Positions 15,580 to 20,271 of a stretch of DNA of 20,271 nucleotides are shown piece by piece (position 1 is the stretch's first letter; every line of letters begins with the position of its first letter). Origin of the DNA: VGPI01 sp964482845 (GTDB lineage: Bacteria; Cloacimonadota; Cloacimonadia; Cloacimonadales; Cloacimonadaceae); contig CAYZZE010000031.1 of assembly GCA_964482845.1 (NCBI GenBank), positions 1-20,271 on the forward strand, in the 5' to 3' direction. The notes under the pieces are model-generated. The model was given only the letters and a program-made list of their open reading frames with translations, was not told where the DNA came from and searched no databases. The position numbers were made by a program, and so were the translations under genes.

Positions 15580-18294
15580 ATGTATCATATTGATCCGCTT
15601 GAACTTCGGATCGATACTGGAATCAACTCCCATTTGCCTCAAGCATCATCTTTCATGCTGGATAATGGGCTCAAGGTAATTGCCAGCAAGACAAATACTT
15701 CATGTATTGTATGTATCCATCTGTATGTCAAAGTCGGATCGGTCAGTGAGTCATACCGCAGAACCGATCCTGATCAAGTGCCGATTGTCGATCAGAGCAG
15801 CTTTTCCCATTTTATCGAGCATCTTACCTTCAAGTCCACAGCCAGTTATCCCACGAACAGCATATCTGATGTGATCCCTCGGCTGGGTGGCTCGATTAAT
15901 GCATATACCGACTTTGATTGCACTTGTTATCATGTGATTTTGCCTTCTGAATATTTGGACACTGGATTGCGTGTTCTGTCCGAGATCGCCTATGGTTCCA
16001 CATGGACGGAAGAGGACGTAACAATCGAGAAAGATATTATAATCGAAGAGATCAAACAATATGCATCGGATCCCGAAGTCAGTTTCATTGAGTATATCCA
16101 GAGGCGTTTTTGGCCTGATCATCCTCTGTCCAGACCGATACTGGGGACCACCTCTTCGATTCGGGCTGCCACTCATCAGGATCTGATTCGCTTTTATCGT
16201 ACTTATTACGTACCAAACAATTCGTTCTTGGTAATCACCGGCGATTACGACGATGAAGAACTGCACCATAAGACCAGCCGGCATTTTTCAGCTTGGACGC
16301 GTCCTGACACATACAGGCTAATTGATCAACCATTAGTTCTGCAACCATTCAAAAGCGCTTTTCATATCCATCATCGCCAAACCAACTCCGGCAAACCCTT
16401 AATCGCAGTAGTTTTACCGGAGTTGAGCGAAATCCATCCCCGGAGTGATGAATTGGCGATCGCAACCCAAATGTTCTGCTTGGGAAATGGCAGTATTCTT
16501 TACCGGCGCATGGTGGAAAAAGAGAAACTATGCTCTTTCATCAAAGCACATTCCATCAGCGGTCTGATGACCGGATTCATGGTCATACTCCTCTTCCCCA
16601 TTGATATCAGCAAATCACAGACGATTGTCGAAGTATTTTTTGAAGAACTGAATAAAATGCGTCATTTGCCTACCGATCTGAATGAGTTTGATCTGGCTAT
16701 CAAGGACTTGTTCTATTCTTGGCAATACATCTACGATTCTACGGATCATCTGGCAAGTGCTCTGGCTGAAGAGGAATTTCTGGGTGGTTATAGCCGTTTG
16801 TATGAGTATGGTGAAAGGATCCGTAATACAAAAGTCAGTGGAGTTGAAGAAACCATTTCCCAATACTGGCATCCGGACTTCATTCAGGTCTATACTCAAT
16901 CCAATACTGAATCACCCATTCTTCAAAGTAGCGATTTTTTCTCCATTGTTCCTGACCATACTCTGTCCCCAACTGCTAAAGACAAACACCCTATGATCGA
17001 GATTCAACAAACTTTGATGGCAATACCGCCTCCTATTGGCAAACGCAATAATCTGATTGAATTTCACCCCGATCAATATCATTTCAATTTGGCCAATGGC
17101 TTGAGAGTCATCCTGCACAGAAAAGATCTTGGCAAGAGCATAGGTATCGCTCTTGCCTCGTCTCTGTCACAGTTAAGCGACCCTCTAGACAAGCGTGGCT
17201 TGAACTTTTTGACCTCGACCGCTCTGCTCTATGGATCAAAACACCTTGATTATCACAAGATCAGATCCTACTCTCGGGAAATCGGTTGTAAGATCCGTAT
17301 AAGTCATCAAACGGACTACACCTTACTCAGAGCAAAATGCCTTAATGTCAATATTGAACATACTCTTGCTCTCGTCGCGGAGCTGTTTTACCGTCCCGCG
17401 TTCAATCCTAACTACATCGCCCTCATAAAACGTAACGTCATGGATAGTATAAGGCGGGAATCAGATTATCCTGGAGCCCATGCCTTTAATCTGTGGTTCC
17501 GAATGCTTTGTGGAAGTAGAACTAATCTACACCGAGCCAGTGGCTCAATATCTGATATCAGCAAGATCACCCATAAAGATGTAACTAATTGGCATTATGA
17601 TCATTATACCCCCGGCAACTTTTGTCTATGCCTGGCTGGATCATTTGACCCCGAGCAAGTTTCTGCCCTTTGCCAGAAGTATTTTGATGTTACTAAACCT
17701 GTGGGTAAACCCATTGTAAACAGACCTGTTTTTCAGATCAGCCACCAAAAACGCAGGATAAAGTCGATTCAATCTCCTCAGTCCTATATCCATTTGGGAG
17801 GATTTGGTTGTGCTGCATCAGATAGGCGGCACAACACTTCCTTTCATTTGCTCGCACAGGTCTTGGGTGGTGAATTGAATTCACGGTTTTATATGGTTTT
17901 ACGGGAGCAATATGGTTATGCCTACCAGTGTGGATTGGAGTTTCATGCATGCCAGCATGCTGGTTTTTGGACTGCTTATGCTTATTGTGATTCTGATGAT
18001 TGGATGGCGACTTGCCGAACCATGCACGAAATACTGGATGAAGTATGTGAAAACGGGATAAGTGCCGATGAACTTGTTACTGCCCAAAACTACCTGATCG
18101 GGATGAAGCGTTTGGAAGAGGAGAGCGTTGGGTGGCAAGCCTCCACTATCGCTATGCTACACGCCATTGGCTATGAACCGGATTATTACTTTGACCTGGA
18201 ATCACGCATCCGGGAAATTGATCTTGACTTGATCAGATCAACCGCCCGAAAATGGCTCAATTCAGATAATCGATTCTTGCACGTGTTACACTAA
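15580..18294 (+). CDS. M16-family zinc metallopeptidase, two M16 units
   Basis: This is a pitrilysin/insulinase-like peptidase of about 904 aa made of two M16 units. The first carries the inverted zinc motif HFIEH (His77, Glu80, His81 from this start), with the third ligand Glu157 in KDIIIEEIK about 76 residues later. The second begins near residue 500 (FNLANGLRVIL). It has lost the zinc motif but ends with the Arg/Tyr substrate pair of the partner half (SRFYMVLREQYGYAYQ). This is the classic active/inactive clamshell. No signal peptide is clear, so a cytosolic or non-classical location is likely. The start is uncertain: an in-frame TTG at 15484 and ATGs at 15556 and 15580 exist. I chose 15580 for AGGA at 15566-15569, and the family core begins after it. 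Confidence 0.88.
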   Translation: MYHIDPLELRIDTGINSHLPQASSFMLDNGLKVIASKTNTSCIVCIHLYVKVGSVSESYRRTDPDQVPIVDQSSFSHFIEHLTFKSTASYPTNSISDVIPRLGGSINAYTDFDCTCYHVILPSEYLDTGLRVLSEIAYGSTWTEEDVTIEKDIIIEEIKQYASDPEVSFIEYIQRRFWPDHPLSRPILGTTSSIRAATHQDLIRFYRTYYVPNNSFLVITGDYDDEELHHKTSRHFSAWTRPDTYRLIDQPLVLQPFKSAFHIHHRQTNSGKPLIAVVLPELSEIHPRSDELAIATQMFCLGNGSILYRRMVEKEKLCSFIKAHSISGLMTGFMVILLFPIDISKSQTIVEVFFEELNKMRHLPTDLNEFDLAIKDLFYSWQYIYDSTDHLASALAEEEFLGGYSRLYEYGERIRNTKVSGVEETISQYWHPDFIQVYTQSNTESPILQSSDFFSIVPDHTLSPTAKDKHPMIEIQQTLMAIPPPIGKRNNLIEFHPDQYHFNLANGLRVILHRKDLGKSIGIALASSLSQLSDPLDKRGLNFLTSTALLYGSKHLDYHKIRSYSREIGCKIRISHQTDYTLLRAKCLNVNIEHTLALVAELFYRPAFNPNYIALIKRNVMDSIRRESDYPGAHAFNLWFRMLCGSRTNLHRASGSISDISKITHKDVTNWHYDHYTPGNFCLCLAGSFDPEQVSALCQKYFDVTKPVGKPIVNRPVFQISHQKRRIKSIQSPQSYIHLGGFGCAASDRRHNTSFHLLAQVLGGELNSRFYMVLREQYGYAYQCGLEFHACQHAGFWTAYAYCDSDDWMATCRTMHEILDEVCENGISADELVTAQNYLIGMKRLEEESVGWQASTIAMLHAIGYEPDYYFDLESRIREIDLDLIRSTARKWLNSDNRFLHVLH

Positions 18295-18295
18295 C

Positions 18296-19078
18296 ATGAT
18301 ATACATTGCTGGATTGGACATAGGTTCACGCAATACCAAACTGGTGATCTGGTCTCCTGAAAAGCATAAAATAGTGTCCAGTAGATATCTCCCGACCGGA
18401 ATCGATCCTCTGGATACGGTAGATACCTTACTCTCTTCGCTATTGCATCATGAGAAAATCAATCCTTCTGACATTGGTTCCTTGTATGTTACCGGCTATG
18501 GCAGACACCTTTGCATGAATGCGGACAAGTCGGTCACCGAGATCTCCGCTCATGCCCACGGGGTGAGATATTATCATCCGGATTGCAGGACTATCATCGA
18601 TATCGGTGGTCAGGATGCCAAAATAATCGAACTGGATCAATTCGGTAGGATCACAGATTTTGTTATGAACGACAAGTGTGCCGCCGGCACGGGAAGATTC
18701 CTCGAAATGACTGCGATCCGGCTTAATTGTTCATGCGATGACCTGTCAGGACTGGCGGCTTCCAATGACGTCGATTTGTCCCTGTCATCGACTTGCGTCG
18801 TGTTTGCAGAATCCGAGATCATCGGTTTGATAGCGGCCGGCGAAAAAGCCACCAATATCGCCCATGCCGTTCATTCCTCGATTGCCAGGAGAATTACGGC
18901 TCAAATGGCTGCGGTCGATGTCATGGCTCCGATCATTTTTACCGGTGGCGTTGCCAGAAACACTGACCTGGCACTATGTCTTGCCCATGAGTTGCATACC
19001 ACTGTCATTCGTCCCCCTGATCCCGAAATGACCGGTGCTTTGGGTGCTGCCCTGATGGCTGCTTATGAGCAAAATTGA
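18296..19078 (+). CDS. 2-hydroxyacyl-CoA dehydratase-type activase (BadF/BcrA/HgdC ATPase)
   Basis: This is a homodimeric ASKHA-fold ATPase with a [4Fe-4S] cluster at the dimer interface. It drives ATP-dependent single-electron transfer to a dehydratase or reductase partner. The 260-aa length equals that of HgdC. GLDIGSRNTK (7-16) and IIDIGGQDAK (100-109) are the phosphate loops. Cys128 (NDKCAAGTGRFLE) and Cys167 (STCVVFAESEIIGL) are the cluster ligands, and FTGGVARN (about 216) is the adenosine motif. All key residues are intact. It starts one base after the M16 stop and overlaps the next gene by 14 bases. The dehydratase subunits or double-cubane partner are not in the window, so the substrate cannot be assigned. 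The enzyme is oxygen-sensitive and typical of amino-acid fermenters. Confidence 0.92.
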   Translation: MIYIAGLDIGSRNTKLVIWSPEKHKIVSSRYLPTGIDPLDTVDTLLSSLLHHEKINPSDIGSLYVTGYGRHLCMNADKSVTEISAHAHGVRYYHPDCRTIIDIGGQDAKIIELDQFGRITDFVMNDKCAAGTGRFLEMTAIRLNCSCDDLSGLAASNDVDLSLSSTCVVFAESEIIGLIAAGEKATNIAHAVHSSIARRITAQMAAVDVMAPIIFTGGVARNTDLALCLAHELHTTVIRPPDPEMTGALGAALMAAYEQN

Positions 19079-19832
19079 CTATCATATTCATGCTGAGTAT
19101 AGTATTGACAGTTCCATCAAGGCAATAGATTTGATCCGGTTAGCCCGTGATCTTGGCTATAAAGCGCTGGCATTTACCGAACACTTGGATCTTCTGCCTT
19201 GGGAAGCCGGTGTTTGCGGGATTCCTAACCTCAATCGTTACAAGCAACACATTACCCAATTGCAAATTATGAATCCCGATCTCAGAATTGTCTGTGGAAT
19301 CGAAGTCGGAGATTACCATAGGATAAAAGAATACGCTGCCAATATACTCCAGATCCAACCCTTCGAGTTGATCATTGGTTCAGTCCATTTTCTCACCGAC
19401 CGCACCAATGTGTCGATCCCACTTGATCCACCACTTTCCCCAAGCCAGATCAGGGATTATTATGAACAGAATCTGTGCTTGGTTTCTGAATGCGATATCC
19501 ACATATTGGCTCATCTTGGCGTATTCAAAAGGTATTATCTTTCCCCTCCCGATGAATCTCATTGCACCGACGTGATCAATGCTATCTTCGATACGATGAT
19601 CGAACGTAATATTGCTCTGGAAGTAAATCTCTCGTCCATGCGCAAACCCTACAACCAGCCAGCACCGGAACTCGATTATGTGCAGATTTATGCTCAGCGC
19701 GGTGGAAAACTCATATCGATCGGCTCTGATTCTCACCATCTTGAACATTTTGATCAATATTACGACGATATAGTCACTCTCGATCTGTTGCATAATTTTA
19801 CTTTATTGGATCCGGATCACCTTACAACATAA
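19065..19832 (+). CDS. Histidinol-phosphatase, PHP family (HisJ/HisK-like)
   Basis: This PHP-domain phosphoesterase probably hydrolyses L-histidinol phosphate in histidine synthesis, using a trinuclear metal centre. In 255 aa the ligand set is complete: His7 and His9 (DYHIHAEYS), Glu in FTEHLDLL near 38, Glu in CGIEVGD, His in GSVHFL, His in LAHLGVF, and Asp-x-His in GSDSHH near 220. The order and length match the HisK-type histidinol-phosphatase family. A related PHP hydrolase with another substrate cannot be excluded, since no his gene is adjacent. The ATG lies within the last codons of the activase gene. It is the last gene of the + strand block; no T-tailed terminator was found behind it. 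Confidence 0.85.
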   Translation: MSKIDYHIHAEYSIDSSIKAIDLIRLARDLGYKALAFTEHLDLLPWEAGVCGIPNLNRYKQHITQLQIMNPDLRIVCGIEVGDYHRIKEYAANILQIQPFELIIGSVHFLTDRTNVSIPLDPPLSPSQIRDYYEQNLCLVSECDIHILAHLGVFKRYYLSPPDESHCTDVINAIFDTMIERNIALEVNLSSMRKPYNQPAPELDYVQIYAQRGGKLISIGSDSHHLEHFDQYYDDIVTLDLLHNFTLLDPDHLTT

Positions 19833-19860
19833 AAGACAATTGAATGATTCAGTAATACAG

Positions 19861-19885
19861 TGTTTATATTGTAATGTCATAAACA
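19861..19885. repeat. 7-bp inverted repeat behind the histidinol-phosphatase gene
   Basis: TGTTTAT (19861-19867) and ATAAACA (19879-19885) are exact inverted repeats with an 11-base loop. They overlap the last codons of the transposase on the - strand. The site lies between two convergent genes and could act as a weak terminator for either strand, or be part of the insertion sequence end. The stem is AT-rich and lacks a T-tract. A smaller dyad, TGAA-TGA-TTCA, lies at 19841-19851. Confidence 0.3.
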
Positions 19886-20271
19886 TAGATAACAGCAATG
19901 ACACAAAGAGGAAAGCATATCGGTTTTCAATTCTGCAAATACATCTACCATAAGCGCCATCATTTGCTTGAGTGACTCAAAGACACGATTATGGATATAG
20001 TTTGTTTTCAAGTGCTTCCACAGTCGTTCAATTGGGTTTAACTCTGGTGAGTAGGGCGGCAGGTATATGATGTCGATATTTTCAGGCACAACAAGATCCT
20101 TTGATTTATGCCATCCAGCCTGATCCATGATTATGGCAATCTCTTCACCCGCGTATGCAAGACTCATTTGCTTTAGATACAGATTCATCATATCTGTAAG
20201 ACTGTTGCACATGCATGTGGACAAAAAGTATAGATAAATAAATCTTGACAAATTAGATGCGTTGATTATAT
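19877..20271 (-). mobile_element. IS630-family transposase, 5' part beyond the window
   Basis: This is the C-terminal part of an IS630/Tc1-mariner-type DDE transposase. IIMDQAGWHKS carries the second catalytic Asp. YLPPYSPELNPIERLWKHLK, split over about 45 residues further on, gives the C-terminal Pro-Pro-Tyr-Ser-Pro motif and the catalytic Glu. The tail after that Glu is of normal length and ends at a TGA, so the 3' end looks intact. The frame stays open to the window edge, so the N-terminal HTH and first Asp lie outside. A TTG at 20251 is only the first possible start codon seen and is not a true start. It faces the + strand genes convergently. IS630 elements duplicate a TA target; the element end should fall between 19833 and 19876 but cannot be fixed without the other end. 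Confidence 0.85.

Noticed and set aside
130..19832. Long antisense open frames opposite waaA, the radical SAM gene, miaB, kce, nrdJ and the M16 gene.
   Set aside because: They are shadows of strongly supported genes, have no recognisable domains, and overlap fully conserved coding sequence.
1..20271. Search for CRISPR arrays, tRNA or rRNA genes, toxin-antitoxin pairs, retrons and phage genes.
   Set aside because: No direct-repeat array, RNA gene signature or defence-type domain was seen. Gene packing leaves no room for large unannotated elements.

Overview
The window reads as ordinary chromosome from a Gram-negative, anaerobic bacterium. An LPS backbone enzyme (Kdo transferase, WaaA), an AdoCbl-dependent class II ribonucleotide reductase, a 2-hydroxyacyl-CoA dehydratase-type activase, two oxygen-sensitive radical SAM enzymes and a 3-keto-5-aminohexanoate cleavage enzyme (Kce) of lysine fermentation point this way. 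Kce keeps the metal-ligand positions I recall for the Candidatus Cloacimonas acidaminovorans enzyme (H46, H48, E230). I therefore favour Cloacimonadota, but this is inference from gene content and not a phylogenetic result.

Layout. From 130 to 19832 there are seventeen genes, all on the + strand and tightly packed. Many neighbours overlap by 4 to 14 bases, so translational coupling is likely through most of the window. Block 1 (130-5110) holds waaA, an AmmeMemoRadiSam-type radical SAM enzyme, a small NusG domain II protein, a MurG-like GT-B glycosyltransferase and miaB. Block 2 (5217-9570) follows a 106-base spacer containing an 8-bp inverted repeat, and holds yicC, a small membrane protein with a possible PH-like tail, rnr and murI. 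Block 3 (9653-12754) follows an 82-base spacer with a perfect 6-3-6 palindrome, and holds kce and nrdJ. Block 4 (12814-19832) holds a zinc-ribbon multi-pass membrane protein, apbE, folE2, a two-unit M16 zinc peptidase, an activase ATPase and a PHP-family histidinol-phosphatase. The right edge (19877-20271, - strand) is the 3' part of an IS630-type transposase that runs off the window.

How the genes work together. They serve several pathways rather than one: outer-membrane LPS (waaA, perhaps the glycosyltransferase), peptidoglycan precursor supply (murI), tRNA modification and RNA turnover (miaB, yicC, rnr), dNTP synthesis (nrdJ), folate or queuosine precursor (folE2), flavinylation of exported redox proteins (apbE), histidine synthesis (PHP phosphatase) and amino-acid fermentation (kce, possibly the activase). 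Several are orphans: kce lacks the other lysine-fermentation genes, the activase lacks a dehydratase, and AmrS lacks its Memo partner.

I see no CRISPR array, tRNA, rRNA, phage module or recognisable defence system. No stretch longer than about 130 bases lacks a gene. I did not find a clearly new system. The best leads are the kce upstream palindrome, the structured yicC leader, the two uncharacterised membrane proteins and the altered ApbE motif.
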